Source: Flavobacteriales bacterium
GTDB taxonomy: Bacteria > Bacteroidota > Bacteroidia > NS11-12g > UBA9320
Length of the DNA: 64,000 bases
Direction of reading: 5' to 3'
Assembly: GCA_020635435.1 (NCBI GenBank)
Contig: JACJZU010000004.1
Location: 434,001-498,000 of the forward strand
Shown: positions 7,977-16,355 of the stretch, one piece after another
Numbering within the stretch: the stretch's first letter is position 1
Layout: every line of letters starts with the position of its first letter
The notes under the pieces: generated by a model
Database searches by the model: none
What the model saw: only the letters and a program-made list of their open reading frames with translations
Told to the model about the DNA's origin: nothing
Translations under genes and position numbers: made by a program

Positions 7977-8485
7977 AAACGTTTGAAACAAATTTACTTA
8001 TCCAAGGCTATTATACATACAGTTCTGGGGAAAAACACACAAGAGATATCCATTGAATTGATGCTGCAGTTTGAAACAAGCTGAATTTTCTATTCTACAC
8101 AAGATTTGAATCTTAGGAAAAACGATTTGCACGGAGATGATACTACAGTTTCCCTTAAAGTAGCTGGAGAGTTTTAACTTAAAAGGTCCTGTTAGTATTA
8201 TGGAATTAAACTCAAAGCGTTTAGGTATTCTCAGTGGTTATGGTTTGCTAGCCAGTACATCAACCAATGTGCTGCAATGTGGAGTGTTGTGCCATTCTTT
8301 CTCAATAACTGAACATTAGTATGTTCAAAATCTTCAATAGTGAATTCACATAAGACCTATTCAGTTAGATTAACTACCATCATTTGTGCAGATTTCAATA
8401 TGAATCATTCAGAAATTATGATACAGCGTTCTACTTCGAGTGGGGCGCGAAACGGGAAGGGCAGTTAAGCTTGATGAGTTTGAAG
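7977..8485. other. About 500 bp intergenic region between cysN and the sugar operon
   Basis: No convincing gene was found. The stretch is AT-rich like the sugar operon up to about 8430 and then changes to the higher-GC style of the cys genes, so it contains the compositional boundary. On the minus strand TAAATTTG (7989-7996) matches the Bacteroidota -7 consensus TAnnTTTG just ahead of fdtA. It would leave a very short leader and has no clear TTG partner at -33, so it is only a weak promoter candidate. A terminator for cysN was not apparent. Confidence 0.4.
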
Positions 8486-9727
8486 CTATAGAACTAGACC
8501 AGCTGCAACCGTATTATTGCTAGCATTTTCGACCAGAACGAAACTGCCGGTTTGATGATTTTCCTGAAATGAATCGGTCATTAAAGGCCTTGTTGTGCGC
8601 ATCTGTACACGGGCTATATCATTCATGTTCAGGCTCAGATCGCTTTGATTGCGCTCCAGCTTCTGTACATCGAATTTATATATCATCTTGTGGATCAATG
8701 CCTTTTGCATGTTTGTAGTGTGGAGAATATCGTATTTCGTTCCCGGTTTGGCCGTTTGATTGCCGAGCCAGCATAGCATTGCATCAAATTCCTGTACGCA
8801 TTGGGGTTGATTGTTAACCCGGGCTATCAGGTCGCCCCGGCTAATATCCAATTCTTCATCAAGTGTGAGTGTAATTGACATTGGGGCAAAAGCCTCTTCG
8901 AGTTTCCCTGTGGGCCCCCAGATCTCCTTGATCCGACTTTGGAATCCGGAGGGCAGGGCGACTATTTCATCGCCCAGCCGCAGTATACCGCTTGCCAGTC
9001 TGCCGGCATAACCCCTGAAGTCTGTATTAGGGCGTATGATGGTCTGAACCGGGAAACGGGTGTTGATCTTGTTGATGTCGCTGCTAAGATGCAATGTTTC
9101 CAGCGTATGCAATAATGGGGAGCCATCATACCAATCCATATTGGAGGAACGCTCCACGACGTTATCGCCCAATAAGGCACTGATCGGAATATACTGAACA
9201 TCGCGAATGAGCATTTTCGAACTCATGGCCTCGAATTCATCCACCACCTCGTTGAAAACGCTTTCCTGAAAATCCACTAAGTCCATCTTGTTAACACATA
9301 CCAAAATATGTCCGATGCCGAGTAGGGAGGCGATATAGGTATGTCTTCGGGTTTGTTCGATCACGCCTTTACGTGCATCGATCAGTATGATAGCGGCATT
9401 TGCCAGCGACGCACCGGTAACCATATTTCGCGTGTATTGCACATGTCCGGGCGTATCTGCTATGATGAACTTTCGCTTGGGAGTGGTGAAATAGCGATAG
9501 GCCACATCGATGGTTATACCCTGTTTGCGTTCGTCGCGCAACCCGTCGGTGAACAGGGCCAGGTCAACCTCGGCTTTGCCCCGGCGCTTGCTGGTTTTTA
9601 ACACAGCATCCAGCTGATCCTCAAAAATGGATTTCGAGTCGTATAGCAAACGCCCGATCAGGGTGCTTTTGCCGTCGTCCACACTACCGGCAGTCGTAAA
9701 TCGGAGAAGTTGATTGGTCTGTAACAT
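8486..9727 (-). CDS. cysN: Sulfate adenylyltransferase GTPase subunit (CysN)
   Basis: This 413-residue EF-Tu-like GTPase has G1 GSVDDGKST, G3 DTPGH and G4 NKMD, followed by beta-barrel domains. With CysD it forms ATP sulfurylase, using GTP hydrolysis to drive synthesis of adenosine 5'-phosphosulfate. All GTPase motifs are intact. It starts 1 bp after the cysD stop. No sulfite/PAPS reductase genes lie nearby, so the APS product could feed either sulfur assimilation or sulfation. Confidence 0.95.
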   Translation of the reverse strand: MLQTNQLLRFTTAGSVDDGKSTLIGRLLYDSKSIFEDQLDAVLKTSKRRGKAEVDLALFTDGLRDERKQGITIDVAYRYFTTPKRKFIIADTPGHVQYTRNMVTGASLANAAIILIDARKGVIEQTRRHTYIASLLGIGHILVCVNKMDLVDFQESVFNEVVDEFEAMSSKMLIRDVQYIPISALLGDNVVERSSNMDWYDGSPLLHTLETLHLSSDINKINTRFPVQTIIRPNTDFRGYAGRLASGILRLGDEIVALPSGFQSRIKEIWGPTGKLEEAFAPMSITLTLDEELDISRGDLIARVNNQPQCVQEFDAMLCWLGNQTAKPGTKYDILHTTNMQKALIHKMIYKFDVQKLERNQSDLSLNMNDIARVQMRTTRPLMTDSFQENHQTGSFVLVENASNNTVAAGLVL

Positions 9728-9728
9728 A

Positions 9729-10634
9729 CTAGAAATATCCCTGTCGTTTGCGGTCTTCCATGGATGAATCGGAGCGTTTATCGTCCGAGCGATTTCCCCG
9801 TTCGGTTTGCCGCATGGCGGCCACCTCCAACACGATCTTCTCCAGGGTGTCGGCTTCCGATTCGATGCCTCCTGTGATCGTGATGTCGCCCAAGGTTCGG
9901 AATCGGATCTGCTTTTCGACCACCTTTTCGTCCGAGCGGAGTTGAATGTATTCCGAATAGGGGATCCAGCTTTTTTGTCGGTAGATCACCTGGCGCTTGT
10001 GGGCAAAATACAGCGAAGGCAACTCGATCTGCTCCCTCAGGATATAGTTCCAAACATCCATTTCGGTCCAGTTACTGATGGGGAATACCCGGAAATGCTC
10101 ACCGGGTTGATGGTGCGCATTGAACAGGTTCCAGAGCTCGGGGCGCTGATTTTTAGGATCCCATTGTCCGAAGGCATCGCGATGCGAGAAAATGCGTTCC
10201 TTGGCCCGGGCTTTTTCTTCGTCTCGTCTTCCGCCTCCGATGGCGCAATCGATGCCTTCACTTTCCAGGGTGTCCAACAAGGTTACGATCTGCAATTCGT
10301 TCCGGCTGGCATGCAGGCCTCTTTCCTCTGTCGCCCGACCTTCGTCGATCGATCGTTGAACCGATCCTACGATCAATTCTACAGCTAGTTCCCGAACGAG
10401 TTTGTCCCTGAATTCGATGGTTTCGGGGAAGTTATGTCCGGTATCAACATGGAGTAATGGGAAAGGGATCTTGCCGGGTTGAAAGGCTTTACGCGCCAAT
10501 TGGGTTGTAAGTATGGAGTCCTTTCCTCCCGAAAAGAGGATCACCGGATTTTGAAAAAGAGCATCTACTTCACGTAGGATATAGATGGCTTCCGCCTCCA
10601 GCTCGTCCAAATAATTTAGGTAATACTTGCTCAT
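9729..10634 (-). CDS. cysD: Sulfate adenylyltransferase catalytic subunit (CysD)
   Basis: The 301-residue protein belongs to the PP-loop ATP pyrophosphatase/PAPS-reductase superfamily. It has the SGGKDS motif (VILFSGGKDSI), HVDTGHNFPET and the Arg-rich GGGRRDEEKARAKER segment of CysD. It adenylylates sulfate together with CysN. The C-terminus ends with an Arg-rich tail leading to RQGYF, normal for the family. The start overlaps the cysC-like stop by ATGA, so the three cys genes form one operon read toward lower coordinates. Confidence 0.95.
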   Translation of the reverse strand: MSKYYLNYLDELEAEAIYILREVDALFQNPVILFSGGKDSILTTQLARKAFQPGKIPFPLLHVDTGHNFPETIEFRDKLVRELAVELIVGSVQRSIDEGRATEERGLHASRNELQIVTLLDTLESEGIDCAIGGGRRDEEKARAKERIFSHRDAFGQWDPKNQRPELWNLFNAHHQPGEHFRVFPISNWTEMDVWNYILREQIELPSLYFAHKRQVIYRQKSWIPYSEYIQLRSDEKVVEKQIRFRTLGDITITGGIESEADTLEKIVLEVAAMRQTERGNRSDDKRSDSSMEDRKRQGYF

Positions 10635-11230
10635 GCCTGAATACGCGGTTTAAGGGCTTCCATGAGCCGTTCTTTGAGCTGTGGGATCGATTCCCGGGTA
10701 GTATCGATCACAATGTCTGGGTTGTTCGGCACATCATAGGTGGCTGAGATTCCTGTGAATTCAAGTTTCTCTGCGTTCCGTGCCTTCTTAAATAAACTTT
10801 TCGGTTTTCGTTCTTCGCAGATTTGAAGTTGAGTTTTTGAAATTACTTCAACAAATTGTTCCATGCATACGTCGTTACCCACTTTTTCAGGGTTAAAGGC
10901 ACTGAGGCAAATAAAACAGGCTATAGTCAATACGCCAGCTTTCAGAAAGAGTAATGCGATCTTGCCAACTCGCTGCGTATTCTCCATCCGATCAGCTTTG
11001 GAAAAGCCGAGATTCCGGTTCACTCCCTTGTGCACTCCATCACTGGCGAGCATAAAGGCTTTGTAACCGTCGGTGTCTAGGGCTAATTCCAAGACATTGG
11101 CCAACGTGGATTTCCCTGATCCCGATAATGCGGTGAACCAAATTAACACAGCCTTTTGTCCGAGTAATTTTTCCCGGTCGCGGGTTTGAATTCGGCTATG
11201 GTTATAATGTGCACGCTGAAATTTAGTCAT
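10631..11230 (-). CDS. cysC: APS-kinase-like protein with altered substrate site (CysC-like)
   Basis: The 199-residue protein aligns along its whole length with adenylylsulfate kinase. The P-loop ALSGSGKST (34-42), LGFSKADRMEN and FTGISATYDVPNNP are all recognisable. However, the usual DGDNVRHG motif is replaced by ASDGVHKG (62-69), and the usual FISPFRADR lid motif by FICLSAFNPEK (106-116), losing conserved Asn and Arg contacts to APS. The frame is uninterrupted. The gene is first in the cysC-cysD-cysN operon. Two readings are possible: a decaying or weak APS kinase, or a kinase with a changed nucleotide substrate. The second is attractive because Campylobacter's CysC-like Cj1415 phosphorylates cytidine diphosphoramidate. 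Confidence 0.75.
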   Translation of the reverse strand: MTKFQRAHYNHSRIQTRDREKLLGQKAVLIWFTALSGSGKSTLANVLELALDTDGYKAFMLASDGVHKGVNRNLGFSKADRMENTQRVGKIALLFLKAGVLTIACFICLSAFNPEKVGNDVCMEQFVEVISKTQLQICEERKPKSLFKKARNAEKLEFTGISATYDVPNNPDIVIDTTRESIPQLKERLMEALKPRIQA

Positions 11231-11313
11231 ACTGCACGATTCTCAGAATTCGTTCGCGGAATAAGTATGACGAAATTACCTGATTGCCGTATACCATAGG
11301 TGTATATGTGATT

Positions 11314-12411
11314 TTAATCATTTTGAATTTTCGAGCTGACATCCAACCTGGCCAAAATAAAATCAGCCCAAATCTGGGCCAAACCCAGGATTGCCGTTCC
11401 TACTCCGATCCAAGGGAGGTATACCTCCGCTTGACTGAATGAGGGCCCAAAGAGAGGCGTTATGAAGAAGCCGGGAACAATGAAAAACATTGTTACCACG
11501 AATAAAGCGATCACGCTGAAAAGTACGCTGGACTTTATAGCAAAAAGCCTTTGGGTGTTACCAGAACGGGAATTGACAGCTTCGGCGAACAGCACCGTAG
11601 ATATAGCCGCAGCGGCGAATTGATTGATGCGGGCAATGGTAAGTGCAGCATTCCAGTAGCCTGTACTTTCCGAGCCAAGCCATTCATTTACAAGCAGCAC
11701 GGAGATGTTCGTAATACCTAAAAACACGAGATTTTTAGCTGAGATCACTGCAGAATAGTAAACCCATTTGTTGCGCTGTTTGCGCAATATGTTAAGCGGG
11801 GATTTATCCCGCCAAGCGGAAAAGAAAGTTCCGGTCTGTTTGCTGAAGAACAAGGTAGGTAGAAGGTATCCTAAAGCAAAGGCCAATAATACACCTGGAA
11901 CTCCGGGTTTGAAGACCAAGATGAACAATAAAAGGCATGTAAATCGGGCAAGTGCTTCTGCCGTTTGGAAAATCGATAGCCCTTTGAATTCGCGAATGGC
12001 TCTTAATTGTCCGGATACGAGCCAATATGGTGTAAAGAAGATGAACATGAGCCAAACGGTGAGCCAGGAAAGATCTTGCTCGATGTTCAATTTGTTTGGA
12101 GTTAAAAAGTAAACGCCAACTAGAATACCTCCAAAGAGGAGCACACTGCGCAGTCCGATTCGGGTGAATATTCTGCGGATTTCTTTATGCGTAGAAGCAT
12201 CTTCGGAATTTGCGCCTAAAACTTTAGTGAATGCCCACGAGAGCCCAGCGAAAGGGATACTGGCTATGGAAAAGAAGGAAATGAGAACACCGAGTTGTCC
12301 GTAGGCAGACGGTCCGAGAAAGCGACCTGCGACCATATGAAAACCATAAGCCAACAAGTTCGCGCCAACCACGGCAAGGATCATCATCCCACTACTGCGA
12401 AGCAAACTCAT
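11314..12411 (-). CDS. Polysaccharide flippase (Wzx/MATE-like), short at the C-terminus
   Basis: The 365-residue protein has roughly ten hydrophobic segments, beginning LAVVGANLLAYGFHMVAGRFL and FLGPSAYGQLGVL, as in oligosaccharide flippases of the MOP superfamily. Such proteins move lipid-linked sugar units across the inner membrane. Typical members are about 420-480 residues; this one stops after LDVSSKIQND, inside what would be the last pair of helices, so it may be truncated or divergent. It lies near sugar-modification genes but is separated from them by the cys operon. No signal peptide is expected. Start ATG at 12411. Confidence 0.75.
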   Translation of the reverse strand: MSLLRSSGMMILAVVGANLLAYGFHMVAGRFLGPSAYGQLGVLISFFSIASIPFAGLSWAFTKVLGANSEDASTHKEIRRIFTRIGLRSVLLFGGILVGVYFLTPNKLNIEQDLSWLTVWLMFIFFTPYWLVSGQLRAIREFKGLSIFQTAEALARFTCLLLFILVFKPGVPGVLLAFALGYLLPTLFFSKQTGTFFSAWRDKSPLNILRKQRNKWVYYSAVISAKNLVFLGITNISVLLVNEWLGSESTGYWNAALTIARINQFAAAAISTVLFAEAVNSRSGNTQRLFAIKSSVLFSVIALFVVTMFFIVPGFFITPLFGPSFSQAEVYLPWIGVGTAILGLAQIWADFILARLDVSSKIQND

Positions 12412-12508
12412 GGATTCTGGTCATTTTAAGAGTTACTTTGTTTGTTGAAATTTTACATTCTCATTCCCCGCCAATTGTAAGTCAAACAACCGGTGATAAA
12501 CTGTGTGA

Positions 12509-13888
12509 TCAAGGTAAATAAAAATAGTTGTCCAGGAAATTCCCTGCGATAAAGAGCATGATCAAGCAGATACCTCCAAGTATTCCGGGTAAGTAACTTT
12601 TATCGATCTTGATCAAGTTCGGATTTAGGAAAGCTATTAGAATAAATGGGATGAACACAGATAAATACCTTCCTTGAAAACCGAAAATGTAGTTGGCTCC
12701 AACTGCCGAAATCAAAAGGAATCCACCGATCACGGCACCCATATTTGCCAAGGTCAATCCACCAATGATCCCGGATGCCTTATAAATCAACCGGGGTCGC
12801 TCAACAGCAGAGACCAATAGGAGTAAAAGATACCAGCCAAGTACCTGTATATCCGGCAAAAGAGTGTAGCTATAGCCAAATCTGCCCACCATTCCGATCA
12901 ACCAGGTTTTACCCTGAACAGCAATGTTCTTGAACATCAGCATTACTAGGCCGATGGGATCCTGAAGGTGGAATTTCAGGTTTTCCATTTGGTTGAAATA
13001 GAAGTCCCGTTGGAAGATGCCGAATGCCTCTTTGGGTATATCCTTGGAATTGAGATATGTGGACCACAACCAACCCGGTAAAAAGGAGGCTATTAACAAA
13101 CCTCCGATCATTGCCCAGAACATAGATCTCTCCTTGAATCGACGCATAGGAATAGCCAGAGCCGTGAAGTAAAGCAGGAAATAACCGTCCTTAGTAAACC
13201 GTTGCGCAAATGCAAGTCCTACGAAGAGTAGCACATGTTTCCAATTGAGACTGACATCTTCAAGGCAGTATTTCAGCACAAAAGCGAGATAGAGGAACAA
13301 AAGGGCATTGGTCAAACCATCATAGCTAACTGATGCCGCCTGGTAAAGTGTCATGGGCAGTAAAGCAGATACAAATAGGATCGGTTTAAATCCGGCCGGA
13401 ATTTTTTGGAGGGCTATAAACACGAGAGCTAAATAGCCAAAAAGAGAAAACACGCGGGACCAATAGCCTATTTCCAAAATACTTTTTCCCGATTTCCGAG
13501 CTAACCAGATCCCTATAGAAGCCGGAATATATCCCACCGGGAGCAGCGTTGAACTCACTCTCGGCATAATTTGTCCGCTATTCGGTTTGATCTTCCTGTT
13601 CTCTACCGATTTTATATACTTCCGATCTAGTTTTCGGCCTTCACGGTAAGGAAATCCCTGAAAACTCATCACGGTATTGAACAACTCCGGAGGCAATACA
13701 AGCCCGGCCTTGCCATCCTCATAGGTCGGTCCCAGTTGTCCGGTGGACATGGCGTAGGCATTGAAAAAGTGGCGGTCCTCATCGTTGCTTTGCCAGGGCG
13801 GGTTGATGTAGGCGAAGCGTACACCCATCCAAAGACCTACGATCAGAAACAGATAGGGATAATCTAAAAAGCGTTTGAAAGTATTCAT
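12509..13888 (-). CDS. DUF2142-type multi-spanning membrane protein
   Basis: The 459-residue protein has about eleven to twelve predicted transmembrane helices. Near the N-terminus a periplasmic loop carries NDEDRHFFNAYAMSTGQ, and the last third has GFQGRYLSVFIPF. Both fit the DUF2142 family, which resembles GT-C glycosyltransferases with an acidic motif after the first helix. The function is not established; a role in cell-surface glycan assembly is inferred. Its ATG overlaps the stop of the upstream TPR gene by one base (TGATG), indicating coupled translation. Confidence 0.7.
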   Translation of the reverse strand: MNTFKRFLDYPYLFLIVGLWMGVRFAYINPPWQSNDEDRHFFNAYAMSTGQLGPTYEDGKAGLVLPPELFNTVMSFQGFPYREGRKLDRKYIKSVENRKIKPNSGQIMPRVSSTLLPVGYIPASIGIWLARKSGKSILEIGYWSRVFSLFGYLALVFIALQKIPAGFKPILFVSALLPMTLYQAASVSYDGLTNALLFLYLAFVLKYCLEDVSLNWKHVLLFVGLAFAQRFTKDGYFLLYFTALAIPMRRFKERSMFWAMIGGLLIASFLPGWLWSTYLNSKDIPKEAFGIFQRDFYFNQMENLKFHLQDPIGLVMLMFKNIAVQGKTWLIGMVGRFGYSYTLLPDIQVLGWYLLLLLVSAVERPRLIYKASGIIGGLTLANMGAVIGGFLLISAVGANYIFGFQGRYLSVFIPFILIAFLNPNLIKIDKSYLPGILGGICLIMLFIAGNFLDNYFYLP

Positions 13889-14676
13889 CAGTTCCCGGTT
13901 TGCGCAGTTAGGTTATTGATCAGGTTTTGGACGTTCTGGTTGTTCGGTTGCAGGGCTGCGGCTTGTCTCAGCACGGTAAGCGCCTGATCCCGCTCGCCCA
14001 GCATGGCCAGACTGTAGCCGTAATTATAGGCATTGTCGAAATCTCGGGGCTGCAGCTTGTAGGCCTGTTCAAGCCATTTGCGGGCTTCCGGGAAATTGCG
14101 GTACTGGTTGTACACCACACCGCGCAACCAATACAATTTGGCGTTTTCAAAATTGTCTACTTCGCAGGAATCAGCCAGGGCAAATATTTGGGTTGAATCC
14201 ATACCTTCTTTTTGAATTTTCTGAGTCAGAGCCGAAACCATAATACTGGCAGCATCAAATTCAATGGCGTTTATCATACCACCGGCACCCAACTCAATGG
14301 CTTTCTTCTGGCATAGAATACAAGAGTCCCAATCTTGTCGCCGAAAATGATAATAGCCTTTTTGCAGCCAAAGTCGTGCGTGATACGGATGCAGGCGTAC
14401 CTGTTCGTTCAGCTTTTCCCGTGCCTGATCGAACAGGTCATTCCTTTGCACAGAATCCTGAGTTTTTTGAGCGGAGTCCACCAGTTCAACGCCTTGTTGC
14501 CAGGGATCCTTCACTTCAGGTTTATACCATTGGCCCCAAATAAATAGGAATAGAACAACCACCACAACACTGCTGGCCATGTACAGTTTGTCGCGTTTTA
14601 CAGGTTCAGGTGCCTGTGGCCTGGGGGTGGCCTGCTTTTTTACCTTGACCTTCTTTTTTTTGTTGGATGAGCTCAT
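13888..14676 (-). CDS. Membrane-anchored TPR protein
   Basis: The 262-residue protein has a basic N-terminal tail (Lys-rich, residues 1-28) and a single transmembrane helix at about 31-46 (MASSVVVVVLFLFIWG). A domain of about four TPR repeats follows, including ARLWLQKGYYHFRRQDWDSC and the last repeat DFDNAYNYGYSLAMLGERDQ. It should be anchored in the inner membrane with the TPRs outside the cytoplasm, acting as a protein-protein scaffold. It is coupled to the DUF2142 gene and may serve the same machinery. No enzymatic motif is present. Confidence 0.8.
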   Translation of the reverse strand: MSSSNKKKKVKVKKQATPRPQAPEPVKRDKLYMASSVVVVVLFLFIWGQWYKPEVKDPWQQGVELVDSAQKTQDSVQRNDLFDQAREKLNEQVRLHPYHARLWLQKGYYHFRRQDWDSCILCQKKAIELGAGGMINAIEFDAASIMVSALTQKIQKEGMDSTQIFALADSCEVDNFENAKLYWLRGVVYNQYRNFPEARKWLEQAYKLQPRDFDNAYNYGYSLAMLGERDQALTVLRQAAALQPNNQNVQNLINNLTAQTGN

Positions 14677-14823
14677 AATGGGTGTGCCTGACGAAAATAG
14701 GACAATCCAACCAAAAAGCCCCCGTTCACAGGAATTGCAGAACCATTTTCCGTGTAGGAGCCGGATGGTTGTCTCTAATCCCGATCTAGGAGAGAACCGA
14801 AATAAATTGCATCTTCACGCCGT

Positions 14824-16326
14824 ATGCGAATTTTCCCGGCGAAAAATGAAGGAGGTACTGCGGTAAGAACCCCAAGGATACATTATTTATTGTTGGCTTT
14901 ATACGCTCTGAGCGGATTGTATCTGCTCCGGAATTTGCAACACCCTTTCCTATGGTTCGATGAGGCTGTTCAGTTTTTTATTTCGAAAGGGAAAGATCCT
15001 TTTTCAGGTGCGGGTACCGGGAGTTGGATGGATCTTTTGCAGTTGAACGCGTATTACAACCTCGATCCGGGTGGTTTTGGTGCACTGTTGCGCTTGTGGT
15101 CCGGTATTTCAGACCATCATATCTGGCTCAGGGCATTGCCTTTCCTGTTTTTCGCACTCAGCATCTTCGCATTTGTAGGCTTGCTGAATTTGTTGACTGC
15201 CGATCGCACGAGTTCCCTGTTCCTGGGCTTCCTTCCGTTTTTTGTCCCGGCTATGCTAACGGCTGAAGCTTTCGAGATCCGGGCATACAGCATGGAAGTC
15301 CTCAGCTTGATCCTGATCTGCCAGTTACTCGTCCGAGCCAAAACAATATCCAATGCGGGAATTTTCATGTTGAGCACTGCCATAGCCGTTTTGGTAAGCT
15401 CGCGATATTCCGCATTCGTCGATCTGGCTTTAGCTGTGCCCCTCACAGTCGCGATCCTGAGGCAGGATGCAGGCGGCAGGCGCGCTATGCTCCGCGTGTT
15501 GCTCTTCCTGCTTCCGTTGCTTTGTTCGCTGGCTGTGGTGTTCTTTTTTAGTTTCCAATGGCAGAACCCACAGGTCAAGGCTCTTGAATATCTGCCCTAT
15601 TTGAAGTACCGGCCCGACATCCTGCTCAAGCCGCACAATCTCATTTATCTGCTTGCCGTTTTTGCAGGGATCCCTCTGTTGATCCGGCATGCCGTCCGCA
15701 AAGGGGATCGGGGCTGGTTGCGCATCTTGCTCTATGTTTTCATGCTCAATTTGGTGTTCCTGGTCTTGTCTTTCAGCGGTCATCACCCCTGGGACGCCGG
15801 AAGTCACCGAAGTATTTCCATGGTAATGGCCACGGTTCTGGCCTATGCATATCCCCTCCATATGCTTCTCAGGTTTTACGTGCATAAAGACGGAAGGCGG
15901 AAATATGAATTGCTTGTTCCGGTTCTCGCCGTGATGCTCTACGCGAATCCCAATCTCAACGTTTGGAAGGACAAGCAGGCCAATATTTATAACGACCTCT
16001 TTCTATTGGAATCGGGCTCTTACGATCGGATCTTCGTGGATCCATGGTTTGTGCCTTCCCTGCGCTATACCTACGAATACGACCGAGTCCCGAAGGAGCG
16101 CCTGCCCATTTATCCGGATGTGTTCCGTTTTACGCGAACCTATCATGTGCCTTCCGTATTTCACGGGGAGCCTTTAGAGCAAGAGGTGCTCGATCTCAAA
16201 GATTTCAGTTCAGGAGATGTGCTCATGGCTTTGAGTCCGGCCAGGCAATTCACGGTGAAAGGTGAAAAGGTGATCTGGGTCCGCATTGGCCAAAGCTCGA
16301 ATTTATGGATGCTGCGGGCCGACTAA
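14824..16326 (+). CDS. GT-C-type (GT39/ArnT-like) integral membrane glycosyltransferase
   Basis: The 500-residue protein has about ten to twelve hydrophobic helices. The first external loop has WFDEAVQFF, the acidic motif expected for GT39/ArnT-like enzymes that use polyprenyl-phosphate sugars. EIRAYSMEVL matches the second conserved loop, and a roughly 110-residue soluble tail follows. Acceptor and donor are unknown. It is divergent from the TPR/DUF2142 pair across a 147 bp gap, so both may share a control region. ATG at 14824 is the only suitable start; its 3' end precedes the cyclase start by about 30 bp. Confidence 0.7.
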   Translation: MRIFPAKNEGGTAVRTPRIHYLLLALYALSGLYLLRNLQHPFLWFDEAVQFFISKGKDPFSGAGTGSWMDLLQLNAYYNLDPGGFGALLRLWSGISDHHIWLRALPFLFFALSIFAFVGLLNLLTADRTSSLFLGFLPFFVPAMLTAEAFEIRAYSMEVLSLILICQLLVRAKTISNAGIFMLSTAIAVLVSSRYSAFVDLALAVPLTVAILRQDAGGRRAMLRVLLFLLPLLCSLAVVFFFSFQWQNPQVKALEYLPYLKYRPDILLKPHNLIYLLAVFAGIPLLIRHAVRKGDRGWLRILLYVFMLNLVFLVLSFSGHHPWDAGSHRSISMVMATVLAYAYPLHMLLRFYVHKDGRRKYELLVPVLAVMLYANPNLNVWKDKQANIYNDLFLLESGSYDRIFVDPWFVPSLRYTYEYDRVPKERLPIYPDVFRFTRTYHVPSVFHGEPLEQEVLDLKDFSSGDVLMALSPARQFTVKGEKVIWVRIGQSSNLWMLRAD

Positions 16327-16355
16327 TTGGCAGTTTTCAGCTAGTTTTACCAACC

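Noticed and set aside
8200..8319. 39-codon plus-strand frame in the cysN-fdtA gap
   Set aside because: Too short, no recognisable feature, no supporting promoter or partner.
1..8485. Mobile element carrying the sugar island
   Set aside because: Composition suggests transfer, but no transposase, integrase, tRNA end or flanking repeat was found in the window.
8486..11230. cysDNC as proof of sulfated polysaccharide
   Set aside because: No sulfotransferase is visible and the CysC-like protein has lost APS-binding residues; assimilation and sulfation cannot be separated from this window.
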